Assembly (NCBI GenBank): GCA_900552655.1
Contig: USAE01000005.1
Location: 1-49,003, forward strand
Source: an uncultured Clostridium sp.
GTDB lineage: Bacteria; Bacillota; Clostridia; TANB77; CAG-508
Length of the DNA: 49,003 nt
Reading direction: 5' to 3'
Part shown: piece after piece, positions 36,262 to 45,519 of the stretch
Numbering within the stretch: the first letter of the stretch is position 1
How the letters are laid out: each line of letters opens with the position of its first letter
Notes under the pieces: generated by a model
What the model saw: only the letters and a program-made list of their open reading frames with translations
Database searches by the model: none
Told to the model about the DNA's origin: nothing
Program-made: the position numbers and the translations under genes

Positions 36262-36273
36262 TTCTTATCTCCT

Positions 36274-37467
36274 TTATCTTTTTAGTAATTCTATTGCTTT
36301 ATTCAGTTGAGTGTCTACCTCTTTTGGTATTGAAAGAATATTTTTGTATTCTTCTGGTAATTCTATCTTTTCATCTGGTTCTATTCCAACTTTATTTATT
36401 TTATTTCTATTTGGAGTATAGTATTCATTCGTTGTAAGTTTTAGTCCAGTGCCATCTTTCATTGTTAGTAATTCTTGAATTACTCCTTTTCCAAATGTTG
36501 TTGTTCCTACAATTTTAGCAACATTATTATCTTTCAATGCTCCTGCTAATATTTCTGAAGCACTAGCTGTATTTTCATTCGTTAAAACTATTATAGGCAC
36601 TTCGATTACTTTATCTTTTTTTGCTTTTGAAATATTTTCATTACCATGTTTATCTTTTGTTATTAATAATGTACTATCTTTGTTAGTGAATAAATCTGCT
36701 ATTTCTATCGCCTCGTCTACAATTCCACCACCATTGTTTCTTAAGTCTATCATTAAAGATTTAATATTTTTTTCTTTTAATTCTTCTACTTTCTTAGTAA
36801 CTTCTGATCCTGACCCTTGATCAAAACTAGAAATTTTTAAATATCCTATATTTTCCTCATAGATATCTGCTTCTACAGGATTAACACGTACATTTGCTCT
36901 TTCTACTTCGAAGTCCAAATTTTTTTCATCTCTTATTATTTGTATTTTTACTTTTGTTCCTTCTTTTCCTTTCATTTTGTTAGTAGCTTCTGTTATTTGT
37001 TCTCCTGTATATGCTTGATCATCTACTTTTACTATATAGTCACCTGCTAATATTCCTGCCTTTTCTGCTGGAGATCCTTTTATTGGTGCTAATACTCTTA
37101 TTGCATTTTTTTCTGTGTCTTGAATTATATATACTCCTATCCCAACAAATTGACCTTCTATATTATCTGTTTTATATTTATCTAGTTCTTCTTTTGTAAA
37201 GTATTGTGAATATTCATCATTTAAACCTTCTACATATCCTTTTATTGTTTCGTCAAATATTTTGTTTTCATCTATTTCTCCTAAATAATCTTTATCCACT
37301 ATTTGCTCTATACTTGATAATTTACCGTCTATTCTATTTAACAATGATGTTTGTTCATTATTATTCATTATTATAATTGTAACCATTGATACTATAACCG
37401 TTGTTAATAATATAGTCAATATAATACTTTTTATAAATATACTTTTTGAATAATCTTTTTCTTTCAT
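36274..37467 (-). CDS. S41-family C-terminal processing peptidase
   Basis: A 397-residue protease with an N-terminal membrane anchor (about 12-33), a PDZ domain (about 100-190, with GIGVYI and GSPAEKAGILAGD) and the S41 catalytic core. Ser is in ENTASASEILAGAL and Lys in TTTFGKGVIQ. GYLKISSF and the segment DLRNNGGGI are family typical. It acts outside the membrane on unknown substrates; in sporulating relatives such proteases include CtpB. It forms an operon with the LCP gene downstream. Confidence 0.93.
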   Translation of the reverse strand: MKEKDYSKSIFIKSIILTILLTTVIVSMVTIIIMNNNEQTSLLNRIDGKLSSIEQIVDKDYLGEIDENKIFDETIKGYVEGLNDEYSQYFTKEELDKYKTDNIEGQFVGIGVYIIQDTEKNAIRVLAPIKGSPAEKAGILAGDYIVKVDDQAYTGEQITEATNKMKGKEGTKVKIQIIRDEKNLDFEVERANVRVNPVEADIYEENIGYLKISSFDQGSGSEVTKKVEELKEKNIKSLMIDLRNNGGGIVDEAIEIADLFTNKDSTLLITKDKHGNENISKAKKDKVIEVPIIVLTNENTASASEILAGALKDNNVAKIVGTTTFGKGVIQELLTMKDGTGLKLTTNEYYTPNRNKINKVGIEPDEKIELPEEYKNILSIPKEVDTQLNKAIELLKR

Positions 37468-37635
37468 TTTTTCCTCCTAAATTTCTTTACTATTATACTA
37501 CAAAAATATATTTATAGTATATAGTTTTTTATTTTTTTAATAATATATTTATAAAATCGTAATATATTAAATTTGTTCCTTCCTCATTCTATTACTAATC
37601 TCGCAAATAATAAATTGTTGTTCTTTCTGATATGC

Positions 37636-37665
37636 AAAAAGAGGCTATATTTAGCCCCCTTTTTA
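37636..37665 (-). terminator. terminator of the rpsB-tsf operon
   Basis: On the minus strand AAAGGGGGCTA pairs with TAGCCTCTTT and a run of T follows; two G-T or mismatch positions occur in the stem. It lies 7 bases after the tsf stop. Confidence 0.85.
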
Positions 37666-37671
37666 CTATAT

Positions 37672-38550
37672 TTATTGTAATTGTTTTGCAACTTCTTCTG
37701 CAAAGTTTTCTTCTTTCTTTTCTATTCCTTCACCTTTTTCGAATCTTGCAAATCTAGCTACATCTGCATTAGCTTCTTTTAATATATCTGCAATTTTTTT
37801 GTCAGGATTTTTAACAAAATCTTGGTCAACTAAGCATATTTCTGCATAGAATTTCTTTAATCTTCCTTGTACCATTTTCTCAGCTATAGCCTCTGGTTTT
37901 CCTTCATTCATAGCTTGTACTTTTAAGATTTCCATTTCTTTTTGAACTCTTTCTTCTGGTACATCTGAATCTTTAACAAATTCTGGTCTTGCTGCTGCAA
38001 TTTGCATACATATATCTTTTGCAAGCTCAGCATTTCCATTAATTAATTCAACTAAAACTGCTATTTTGCCATCACCATGAATATATTTTTCTATTAGTCC
38101 TGTTGTTTCAAATCTTTCGAATCTACGAATATTCATGTTTTCTCCAATTGTTGCAATTTTATTTGTTAAAACTTCTTGAACTGTCTTTCCTGATTCTGTT
38201 ATTGACTCTTGTTCTAATAATTCTTCTACAGTTGTTGGATTTTTTTCTACAACTTGTTTTGCTACATCCATAACGAAATCTCTAAATTCTTGGTTTTTTC
38301 CTACGAAGTCTGTTTCTGCATTAACTTCTACTATAGCTCCAACTTTTCCATCTTCTGAAACATAACATTCTACTAGACCTTCTGCTGCAATTCTTCCTGA
38401 TTTTTTTGCAGCTTTTGCTATTCCTCTTTCACGTAATAGCTCTATAGCTTTTTCCATATCTCCATCTGTTTCTGTTAAAACTTTTTTACAGTCCATCATT
38501 CCTGCACCTGTTTTTTCTCTTAACTCTTTAACTTGAGCAGCTGTAATCAT
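37672..38550 (-). CDS. tsf: elongation factor Ts
   Basis: A 292-residue protein of usual length. It opens with the UBA-like segment AQVKELREKTGAGMMDCKK; VEVNAETDFVGKNQEF is the conserved EF-Tu-contact motif. It regenerates EF-Tu-GTP. It follows rpsB by 108 bases that contain a hairpin, an arrangement that can uncouple tsf from rpsB levels. Ribosome binding site AAGGAGGAA. Confidence 0.97.
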   Translation of the reverse strand: MITAAQVKELREKTGAGMMDCKKVLTETDGDMEKAIELLRERGIAKAAKKSGRIAAEGLVECYVSEDGKVGAIVEVNAETDFVGKNQEFRDFVMDVAKQVVEKNPTTVEELLEQESITESGKTVQEVLTNKIATIGENMNIRRFERFETTGLIEKYIHGDGKIAVLVELINGNAELAKDICMQIAAARPEFVKDSDVPEERVQKEMEILKVQAMNEGKPEAIAEKMVQGRLKKFYAEICLVDQDFVKNPDKKIADILKEANADVARFARFEKGEGIEKKEENFAEEVAKQLQ

Positions 38551-38588
38551 TTTTATTCCTCCTTCTATAATAAACCTTTTATAAAAAT

Positions 38589-38648
38589 AAGTGAGAACTT
38601 AAAACATCAATTTCTTAGATTTAATTAATATTTTATAATTTCTCACTT
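38589..38648 (-). promoter_or_regulatory. hairpin between rpsB and tsf
   Basis: AAGTGAGAA pairs with TTCTCACTT (nine base pairs) around a long 42-base A+T-rich loop. On the minus strand it is followed by ATTTTTATAAAA. Probably a partial attenuator or processing site rather than a full terminator. Confidence 0.5.
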
Positions 38649-38658
38649 TCTTTTTTTA

Positions 38659-39432
38659 TTATTCTTCTACTGCTTCTTCAGCAATTTCTTCCATACTTTT
38701 TTCTGTGTTTTCAGCAACTTGTTCTTCTTCAGCTGATGTTTCGAAAGTTTCTCCTTGGTTTCCTTCTATAACTGCGTTTGCAACTACATCTGCGATTAAT
38801 TTTACAGCTCTTATTGCATCATCATTTCCAGGTATTGCATAATCTACATCTTCTGGATTGCAGTTAGTGTCTACTAAACCTACAACTGGTATATTTAATT
38901 TTTTAGCTTCTAATATAGCTGTTCTTTCTTTTTTAGGATCTACTACGAATAAAACTCCTGGAAGTTGTTCCATTTCTTTTATTCCACCTAAATTCTTTTC
39001 TAATTTTTCCATTTCTTTCTTAAGAACGATTACTTCTTTTTTGGGTAAAACTTCAAAAGTTCCATCTTCTTGCATTCTTTCTAATTCTTTTAATCTTTCT
39101 ACTCTTGTTCTGATAGTTTTGAAGTTTGTTAACATTCCACCTAACCATCTTTGGTCGATGTAGTACATTCCACATCTTTCTGCAGCTTCTTTAACACATT
39201 CTTGAGCTTGTTTTTTTGTTCCTACAAAAAGAATTGTTTTTCCTTCTTCTGCTTGTTCTTTAACAAAGCTATATGCTTCGTCTAATTTTTTTGATGTTTT
39301 TTGTAAATCGATGATGTGAATACCATTTCTAGCTTGGAAAATATATTCAGCCATTCTTGGATCCCATCTTCTTGTTTGATGTCCGAAATGAACACCTGCT
39401 TCTAGTAATTGTTTCATTGCAACTACTGCCAT
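38659..39432 (-). CDS. rpsB: ribosomal protein S2
   Basis: A 257-residue protein. MKQLLEAGVHFGHQTRRWDPRM is the classical start; QRWLGGMLTNFKT and PGNDDAIRAVKLI are also present. The C-terminus has a Glu-rich tail. It belongs to the small ribosomal subunit and is needed for S1 binding in many bacteria. It heads the rpsB-tsf operon, with a promoter and a structured leader. Confidence 0.98.
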   Translation of the reverse strand: MAVVAMKQLLEAGVHFGHQTRRWDPRMAEYIFQARNGIHIIDLQKTSKKLDEAYSFVKEQAEEGKTILFVGTKKQAQECVKEAAERCGMYYIDQRWLGGMLTNFKTIRTRVERLKELERMQEDGTFEVLPKKEVIVLKKEMEKLEKNLGGIKEMEQLPGVLFVVDPKKERTAILEAKKLNIPVVGLVDTNCNPEDVDYAIPGNDDAIRAVKLIADVVANAVIEGNQGETFETSAEEEQVAENTEKSMEEIAEEAVEE

Positions 39433-39476
39433 TTTAATTCCTCCTCTTAGTTTTTAATCTTCCATAAAGTATCAAC

Positions 39477-39521
39477 ATTTTTGGAAACTTTACTATTTAA
39501 AATAAAGCACTCTCCAAAAAT
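39477..39521 (-). promoter_or_regulatory. structured 5' leader hairpin of rpsB
   Basis: ATTTTTGGA pairs with TCCAAAAAT (nine base pairs), with inner CTTTA/TAAAG pairing. It is in the 5' leader between the promoter and the rpsB ribosome binding site. Ribosomal protein leaders often bind their own product; the S2 ligand is an inference. Confidence 0.5.
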
Positions 39522-39550
39522 TAGCTTTATGTGTTTTTTCAACGAATATT

Positions 39551-39580
39551 ATTATATCATACTAATTATACATTTTGCAA
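39551..39580 (-). promoter_or_regulatory. promoter of rpsB-tsf
   Basis: TTGCAA (39580-39575) and TATAAT (39556-39551) on the minus strand with an 18-base spacer; transcription would start near 39545, leaving a leader of about 110 bases. Confidence 0.75.
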
Positions 39581-39598
39581 GTATTTTAGTGCATTTTG

Positions 39599-40978
39599 TT
39601 ATGCTTTTTCAATTGTTTGGCCTTCTTTAGAATCTTTCACAATATATCCTTTTTCTTTTATTATATCTCTTAATTTGTCGGATTCAGACCAATCTTTATT
39701 TTTTCTTGCTTCTTCCCTTTGCTTTAGTAATTCTTTAATTTCATCAGGAATGTTTTGTTTTTTATACTCATCTATTTTTAATCCTAATACTCTATCAAAA
39801 TCTTTTAATAGTTGTGATACCTTTTTAGACTTTTCTGGTCTCTTGGCTAGTTCCCATACAACACTCATTGCCACTGGCATATTTAAATCATCATTTATTG
39901 CTTCATTAAAATTATTTTTGTATTGTTCTAATATATTTTCATCTATTTCATCTGTTCCATTTAAATGTTTTTGGTATGCCTCTCTTAATCTATCTAGTGA
40001 AATTTTAGCAGAATCCATTCCTTCCCATGTAAAATTTAATTTTTTTCTATATTGTATTGAGTAGCAAAACAATTTATATACTAGTGGTTCATATCCTCTG
40101 TCTATTATGTCTTGTAATAAATATACATTTCCTAAACTTTTTGACATTTTTCCACCATTTATTAGTAAAAATTCTCCATGCATCCAATAATTAGCTGGTA
40201 TTTTACCACACATTCCTTTACTTTGTGCTATTTCATTTTCATGATGAGTTGGTATTAAATCAATTCCTCCTGTATGTATGTCAAAAACCTCTCCTAAATA
40301 TTTTTTACTCATAACAGAACATTCTATATGCCATCCGGGATAACTTGGTCCCCAAGGGCTATTCCATTTCATTAAATGATTTTCCGGTGCTTTTATCCAT
40401 ACAGCAAAATCATGTGGATTTCTTTTTTCTTTATCTACTTCAACTCTTGCTCCAGCTTTTTGGTTTTCAATATCTAAATTTGAAAGTATTGGATATTTAT
40501 CTAATTTAGATATATCAAAATATATTGCACTTGAAGTTTCATAAGCATATCCTCTTTTTACCAAATCTTCTACAGCTTTTAACATATCTTCTATATTATC
40601 TGTTGCTCTGCAAATTATTTCTGGAATTTCTATATTTAAATTTTCTAAATCTTTAAAAAATAGTTTTGTATAGTAATTTGCAATTTCTAATGGTTCTTTT
40701 CCTTCTTGTCTTGCAGATTTTATCATTTTGTCTTCGCCTTCATCACCATCTGATACTAAATGACCAACATCTGTTATATTCATAGCTTGCTTTACTTTTA
40801 AACCATTATATTCTAGAGTTCTTCTTAAAGTATCTTGAAAAATATTTGTTCTCATGTTTCCAATTGTTGCATCTTTATACACTGTTGGACCACAAGAATA
40901 TATTCTTACTTCTTCTTTATTTATAGGACTAAATTTTTCTTTTGAATGTGTTAGTGTATTATAAAAGTATATTTCCAT
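39599..40978 (-). CDS. cysS: cysteinyl-tRNA synthetase
   Basis: A 459-residue class I synthetase. CGPTVYKDATIGNMRT holds the zinc Cys and HIGH-equivalent motif (the usual His is read here as TIGN), GWHIECS gives further zinc ligands with HENEIAQ, and KMSKSLGN is the KMSKS loop. I start at 40978: the upstream ATG at 40990 overlaps the GGAGG that serves the internal ATG. It charges tRNA-Cys. No T-box was seen in its short upstream gap, which is only a terminator of the preceding PBP gene. Confidence 0.96.
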   Translation of the reverse strand: MEIYFYNTLTHSKEKFSPINKEEVRIYSCGPTVYKDATIGNMRTNIFQDTLRRTLEYNGLKVKQAMNITDVGHLVSDGDEGEDKMIKSARQEGKEPLEIANYYTKLFFKDLENLNIEIPEIICRATDNIEDMLKAVEDLVKRGYAYETSSAIYFDISKLDKYPILSNLDIENQKAGARVEVDKEKRNPHDFAVWIKAPENHLMKWNSPWGPSYPGWHIECSVMSKKYLGEVFDIHTGGIDLIPTHHENEIAQSKGMCGKIPANYWMHGEFLLINGGKMSKSLGNVYLLQDIIDRGYEPLVYKLFCYSIQYRKKLNFTWEGMDSAKISLDRLREAYQKHLNGTDEIDENILEQYKNNFNEAINDDLNMPVAMSVVWELAKRPEKSKKVSQLLKDFDRVLGLKIDEYKKQNIPDEIKELLKQREEARKNKDWSESDKLRDIIKEKGYIVKDSKEGQTIEKA

Positions 40979-41005
40979 TATAACCTCCATGTTTTATATT
41001 ATTAA

Positions 41006-41042
41006 GAAAACATCTTAAAAGTACTTCTTTTAGGATGTTTTC
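41006..41042 (-). terminator. terminator after the class A PBP gene
   Basis: GAAAACATC plus TTAAAAG pair with CTTTTA plus GATGTTTTC with a single mismatch and a short loop. It stands between the PBP stop and cysS on the same strand. Confidence 0.88.
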
Positions 41043-41052
41043 TTCTGTTTAA

Positions 41053-43578
41053 TTATTCTTCTGTTGTTGCAGGTGGATTTGTTCCCCCAGTTGTAGAATT
41101 CCCATCTCCTGATGAACCATCTCCCGGATTTGTTGGTTTTCCGTCACCACCTGTTACATTGTTTCCTGTTGATGGTGGTGGAGTAACTTCATTTGTTATA
41201 GTATTTGTGTCTGGTTTATGATTTTCTACAGGCTTTGTGTGAATTGTACATTTTTGTGTTGGTGCATTACCATAATATCCATTATAATCTGATTTCCATT
41301 TAGCATTCTTTTCTTTTTCTGGTATTGTTGTGTATGTCTTACTATATGTATTTGTACAGTACTCTGTTGCAACTTTTCCAGATTCTGAACACAATGTGAC
41401 AGTTGTTCTTCCTCCATCACAAGTTTCTTTTGGCTCTGTTCCACTTACAAAAATTTCATTATAAGTATTTGAACATTTAGAACTTGCAAGTAATCCTGTA
41501 TCTTTACATATTTTCTTTGTAACTATTCCACTAGGCTTTTCAAATCTTGCACTTTCTAAATCTTTGTTTATACTTGTCATAACTGCATCCCAAATTTGAC
41601 CTGCTGGGTTTCTTCCCCTATATTTTATTTCTACATTTTCATCATATCCATACCAAGTAGCAGCAGTATAATATGGTGTGAAACCACAAAGCCATCTATC
41701 TTTAGAGTCATTCGTTGTTCCTGTCTTAGCTGCAACATCCACTCCAGAAATTGCACAATATGTTGCTGTACCATTATTTCCTGTTACTGGAGCTGTTAAT
41801 ATAGATTGTAAAATATATGCATTTTGCTCTGTCATGGCTCTTTTTCTTTCTTGCTGTGGTTCTAATACTACATTTCCATTTTTATCTTCTACCTTTGTAT
41901 AGAATGTTGGTTCTATATACTCTCCATCGTTTGCAATCATCGCATATGCTGCTGCCATTTCTAGAGGACTTATTCCGTTTGTAACTCCTCCTAGCGCCAA
42001 TTGAACAGCTTCATCATTATGCTTTTTGTTTTCGCTTGATGTTACTAATTTACTTACGCCTATTTCTCTTAAGAAATTTATAGAGTTTAAAGGTCCTATT
42101 TCTGACATTGCTTTTACTTCTGGTATATTTTGTGACCTTTCTATAGCTTCTCTCATTGTCATTGAGCCTTCAAATTTATTACTATCATTTTTAGGTTCAT
42201 ATGGATTTGCCTTTGTTCCAAAATTTGTTGGTACATCTGCATATACTGTTCCTGCTGTTAAAACTTTATTTTCCAAACCTGGTGCAATTACTGCTATTGG
42301 CTTAATTGTTGAACCTGGCTGCCTATAAGCTTGTGTTGACCTATTAAATCCTGCTGCATTTACTTCTGTGCCTAGTCCTCCAACGTTTCCTAATACTTGA
42401 CCTGTCTTATGATCTATTACTACCATTGCAGCTTGTGATTTTATTTTTTCACCGTTTGTATTCTTAGTTGAAATTTGATATTTATCCGTCTTTTTAAATT
42501 CTTCTTCCATCTTAGCTTGAATATCAGTATCTTCTGTTGAATAGATTACATATCCTTTACTTCTAAGTTGTAAATCCGCAAATTCTTCATTCCACTTATT
42601 TTTTTCCATTAAGTCTTTTTTTACTTGTTTTATAGCTGCTGCTGTATGGTATGAATATGCTGTTGCATTTGTATTTATATCTCCTTTTACAAACGCTAAT
42701 CCATTGTTTACTTCTTCTACTGCTGCATTATATTCTGCATCATTAGTTATTGCTCCTAATTCTTTCATTTTCATTAGGACTGTTTTTGTTCTATTTTTTA
42801 TTTTTTCTTGCATTTTTTGATTATCTGTTTCAAATGGTTTATACGCATTTGGTGAATGATTTATTCCTGCTAAAAATGCACATTCTGCTAAGTCTAAGTC
42901 TTTACATGATTTATTAAAATAATACTTAGAAGCCACTTCTACCCCGTAAGCTTTATCTCCCAAAAATATAATATTTAAATATAACTCTAAAATTTGATCT
43001 TTAGATATTAGTCTTTCTACTTGGTATGCCTTGGACATTTCTTTAACTTTTCTTACCATTCCAGCAACACCAGTATCATCTTTATCTTCTGTTAAATTCT
43101 TTACTAATTGTTGTGTTATTGTACTTCCACCATATGATGAAGAACCACCATGTATTATGTATTGAAAAGTTGCTCCTAGAGTTCTTTTTATATCAACTCC
43201 ATGATGTTTATAAAATCTTTCATCTTCAATTGAAACAAATGCCTTTGGTAAATAGTCTGGCATCTCTTCCTTTGAAATTATGTTTCTATTTTCTTCTCCT
43301 GATAAATTTGCAATTACATTTCCATTTCTGTCTTTAACTACTGTGTTCATATTTTCAATAATTAAGTCTTCTTTTGTAATTTTGAAGTCATCACCAAAAA
43401 GTCCAAAAAATATTCCTGCACATATACCTGCACATATAATAAAAAATACTATAAATACTACTAATATGATTTTAAATACTTTTTTACCTTTTGTCTTTTT
43501 TACCTTTTCACTCTTTCCTTTTGAATGGGTACTTTTTCTTTTTTTATTACTTTTTTCTTTTATATCTTTACTCCCCAT
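41053..43578 (-). CDS. class A penicillin-binding protein (PBP1A type)
   Basis: An 841-residue bifunctional enzyme: basic cytoplasmic N-terminus (1-33), one membrane helix (about 34-58), a GT51 glycosyltransferase (EDERFYKHHGVD and GGSTITQQLVKN), then a transpeptidase with the Ser in GSTIKPIAV, and KTGTTNDSKD as the KTG box. The C-terminal 150 residues hold several spaced Cys and a Pro/Gly/Thr-rich tail ending ATTEE. It polymerises and cross-links peptidoglycan. GGAGGG ribosome binding site before the start. Confidence 0.96.
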   Translation of the reverse strand: MGSKDIKEKSNKKRKSTHSKGKSEKVKKTKGKKVFKIILVVFIVFFIICAGICAGIFFGLFGDDFKITKEDLIIENMNTVVKDRNGNVIANLSGEENRNIISKEEMPDYLPKAFVSIEDERFYKHHGVDIKRTLGATFQYIIHGGSSSYGGSTITQQLVKNLTEDKDDTGVAGMVRKVKEMSKAYQVERLISKDQILELYLNIIFLGDKAYGVEVASKYYFNKSCKDLDLAECAFLAGINHSPNAYKPFETDNQKMQEKIKNRTKTVLMKMKELGAITNDAEYNAAVEEVNNGLAFVKGDINTNATAYSYHTAAAIKQVKKDLMEKNKWNEEFADLQLRSKGYVIYSTEDTDIQAKMEEEFKKTDKYQISTKNTNGEKIKSQAAMVVIDHKTGQVLGNVGGLGTEVNAAGFNRSTQAYRQPGSTIKPIAVIAPGLENKVLTAGTVYADVPTNFGTKANPYEPKNDSNKFEGSMTMREAIERSQNIPEVKAMSEIGPLNSINFLREIGVSKLVTSSENKKHNDEAVQLALGGVTNGISPLEMAAAYAMIANDGEYIEPTFYTKVEDKNGNVVLEPQQERKRAMTEQNAYILQSILTAPVTGNNGTATYCAISGVDVAAKTGTTNDSKDRWLCGFTPYYTAATWYGYDENVEIKYRGRNPAGQIWDAVMTSINKDLESARFEKPSGIVTKKICKDTGLLASSKCSNTYNEIFVSGTEPKETCDGGRTTVTLCSESGKVATEYCTNTYSKTYTTIPEKEKNAKWKSDYNGYYGNAPTQKCTIHTKPVENHKPDTNTITNEVTPPPSTGNNVTGGDGKPTNPGDGSSGDGNSTTGGTNPPATTEE

Positions 43579-43658
43579 CTTTACCCTCCTTAAGCAAAAA
43601 CTTAAATCATGATTATTATATTATAAATTTTATAAAAGATAAAGTTTTTTAGCAAATT

Positions 43659-44501
43659 TTAATAATCTTCTACTATAATGTCTTCAATTTTTGTTATAAT
43701 TTTTGCTCCATCTTTTATTAATTCATTAGTTCCTTTAGACATTTTACTTGTAATATTCCCTGGTATAACCAATATATCTTTTCCTAAGTCTAATGAAAAA
43801 TTTACTGTTATCATTGTTCCACTTCTTTCATCTTCGGCTTCTACAACAACTAATTTATCGGAAAGTGCACTTATTATTCTATTTCGTGCTGGAAAATTGC
43901 TTTTTAGTGGTTTTGTACCTACAATATATTCTGTAATAATGCATCCTCCATTTTCTACTATTTTTTGTGCTAATACTCTATTTTGATATGGATATATATT
44001 GTCTAATCCGTTTCCTATTACAGCTATTCCCTTTCCTGTATTCTTATTTTTTAAATTCTGTTTTAATACTCCTATATGTGCATTCATATCTATTCCTAAT
44101 GCTAATCCACTTATTGTATGAATATTGTTCGCAGAAAGACTTTTTCCTATTTCTTGTGACACATTTATTCCATAAGAACTAGCTTTTCTTGCTCCAATAA
44201 CTGCTATTTTATTTTTATCATTTAAAATTTTTACATTTCCAATTGCATATATTACTATTGGTGGATCATATAAAAATGTTAATTGATTTGGATAATATTG
44301 GCCATTATAATATAGTACTTCTATATTATTTTTATCTATATATTCTATACAATTATTAATTCTATAATCTTCTTTAATTTTTAGCTTATTACATACATCA
44401 TATATGTTTCTATATTTATTTAATAATTCCATTTTCTTCTTATTTGAAATTCTTTTGTACTCTGCCAACATTATCCATTTTTTTGTTTCATCACTAATCA
44501 T
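43659..44501 (-). CDS. dprA: DNA processing protein DprA (Smf)
   Basis: A 280-residue protein. The Rossmann-like DprA core is seen from about 70: AVIGARKASSYG, ISGLALGIDMNAHIG, AVIGNGLDNIYP, FPARNRIISALSD and SGTMITVNFSLDLGKDILVIPG. The N-terminal region is SAM-like and short; there is no C-terminal winged helix, so it is near the minimal length. It loads RecA on incoming single-stranded DNA in transformable species; in others its role is unclear. Start with AGGAGG. Confidence 0.93.
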   Translation of the reverse strand: MISDETKKWIMLAEYKRISNKKKMELLNKYRNIYDVCNKLKIKEDYRINNCIEYIDKNNIEVLYYNGQYYPNQLTFLYDPPIVIYAIGNVKILNDKNKIAVIGARKASSYGINVSQEIGKSLSANNIHTISGLALGIDMNAHIGVLKQNLKNKNTGKGIAVIGNGLDNIYPYQNRVLAQKIVENGGCIITEYIVGTKPLKSNFPARNRIISALSDKLVVVEAEDERSGTMITVNFSLDLGKDILVIPGNITSKMSKGTNELIKDGAKIITKIEDIIVEDY

Positions 44502-44572
44502 ATAACCTCCTAAATTTATTTTAAGTAATTTTTATTATGTTCCTTAGCATTAACACCATTATTCTACTAAGC

Positions 44573-44600
44573 AAAAAGGAAGAAGTAAAAAACTTCCCCC
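44573..44600 (-). terminator. terminator after folD
   Basis: Minus-strand GGAAGT pairs with ACTTCTTCC with a three-base bulge, followed by TTTTT. It separates folD from dprA. Confidence 0.6.
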
Positions 44601-44616
44601 CTCTATTAATATAAAT

Positions 44617-45465
44617 TTATTTATTTTGCTCTTTTGTTGCTTTTACAATATTGTTCATAAGCATTGCTATTGTCATAGGACCTACTCCCCCTGGTACTGG
44701 TGTTATGTAAGATGTTTTTTTAGATACCTCTTCAAAATCTACATCTCCCACTATTTTACCATTTTCCATTCTATTTATTCCTACATCAATAACAGTAGCT
44801 CCTTGCTTTACCATATTTCCTTTTAAAAATTTCGGTTTGCCCATTGCAGCAATAATAATATCTGAATTCTTTGTAATCTCCTCTATGTTTTGTGTTTTTG
44901 AATGACACACAGTAACTGTTGCATTCTTAGATAAAAGACACTGTATTAATGGTTTTCCAACTATATTGCTTCTTCCTATTATTACTGCATTCTTTCCTTC
45001 TATAGGTATCTTATATTCTTCTAACATTTTTATTATTCCATATGGCGTACAAGATACAAAGCAATCTTGACCTAAAGATAGTTTCCCTACATTTACTGGG
45101 TTAAAACCGTCTACATCTTTTTTATAATCGATTTGCTTTAATGCTTCATTTATATCTAAATGTTGTGGCAATGGGCTTTGCAAAAGTATTCCATTAATAC
45201 TTTTATCTTTGTTTAATTTATCTATTAGTCTTAGAAGTTCTTCCATTGTAGTATCTTGTTTTAGAACATGTTCTTCATATTCTATTCCAATTTCTACACA
45301 TGCCTTATTTTTATTACGTACATATATTTTAGAAGCTGGATCCTCTCCTACTAAAATAACTGCAAATTTAGGAATAATTCCTTCTTTTCTTAATTCATCT
45401 ACATCTTTTTTTAAGTTCTCTCTTATTTTCTTTGCTAAGCCTTTTCCATCTATTATCTCCGTCAT
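44617..45465 (-). CDS. folD: bifunctional methylenetetrahydrofolate dehydrogenase / methenyltetrahydrofolate cyclohydrolase
   Basis: A 282-residue enzyme. SKIYVRNKNKAC holds the catalytic region around the Tyr-Lys pair, QSPLPQHL and the signature DGFNPVNVG follow, and GRSNIVGKPL binds the nucleotide; PVPGGVGPMTIAML is near the end. It interconverts one-carbon folate states. I prefer the ATG at 45465 to 45471, because the latter abuts GGAGG with no spacing. It lies 48 bases after dinB, possibly on the same transcript. Confidence 0.96.
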   Translation of the reverse strand: MTEIIDGKGLAKKIRENLKKDVDELRKEGIIPKFAVILVGEDPASKIYVRNKNKACVEIGIEYEEHVLKQDTTMEELLRLIDKLNKDKSINGILLQSPLPQHLDINEALKQIDYKKDVDGFNPVNVGKLSLGQDCFVSCTPYGIIKMLEEYKIPIEGKNAVIIGRSNIVGKPLIQCLLSKNATVTVCHSKTQNIEEITKNSDIIIAAMGKPKFLKGNMVKQGATVIDVGINRMENGKIVGDVDFEEVSKKTSYITPVPGGVGPMTIAMLMNNIVKATKEQNK

Positions 45466-45519
45466 CTTCATCCTCCATTTTTTATAGATTCTATAATAAA
45501 TCTATACTTTTTGCAATAA

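Noticed and set aside
40979..41052. T-box leader for cysS
   Set aside because: The gap is too short and holds only the PBP terminator; no TGG core was found.
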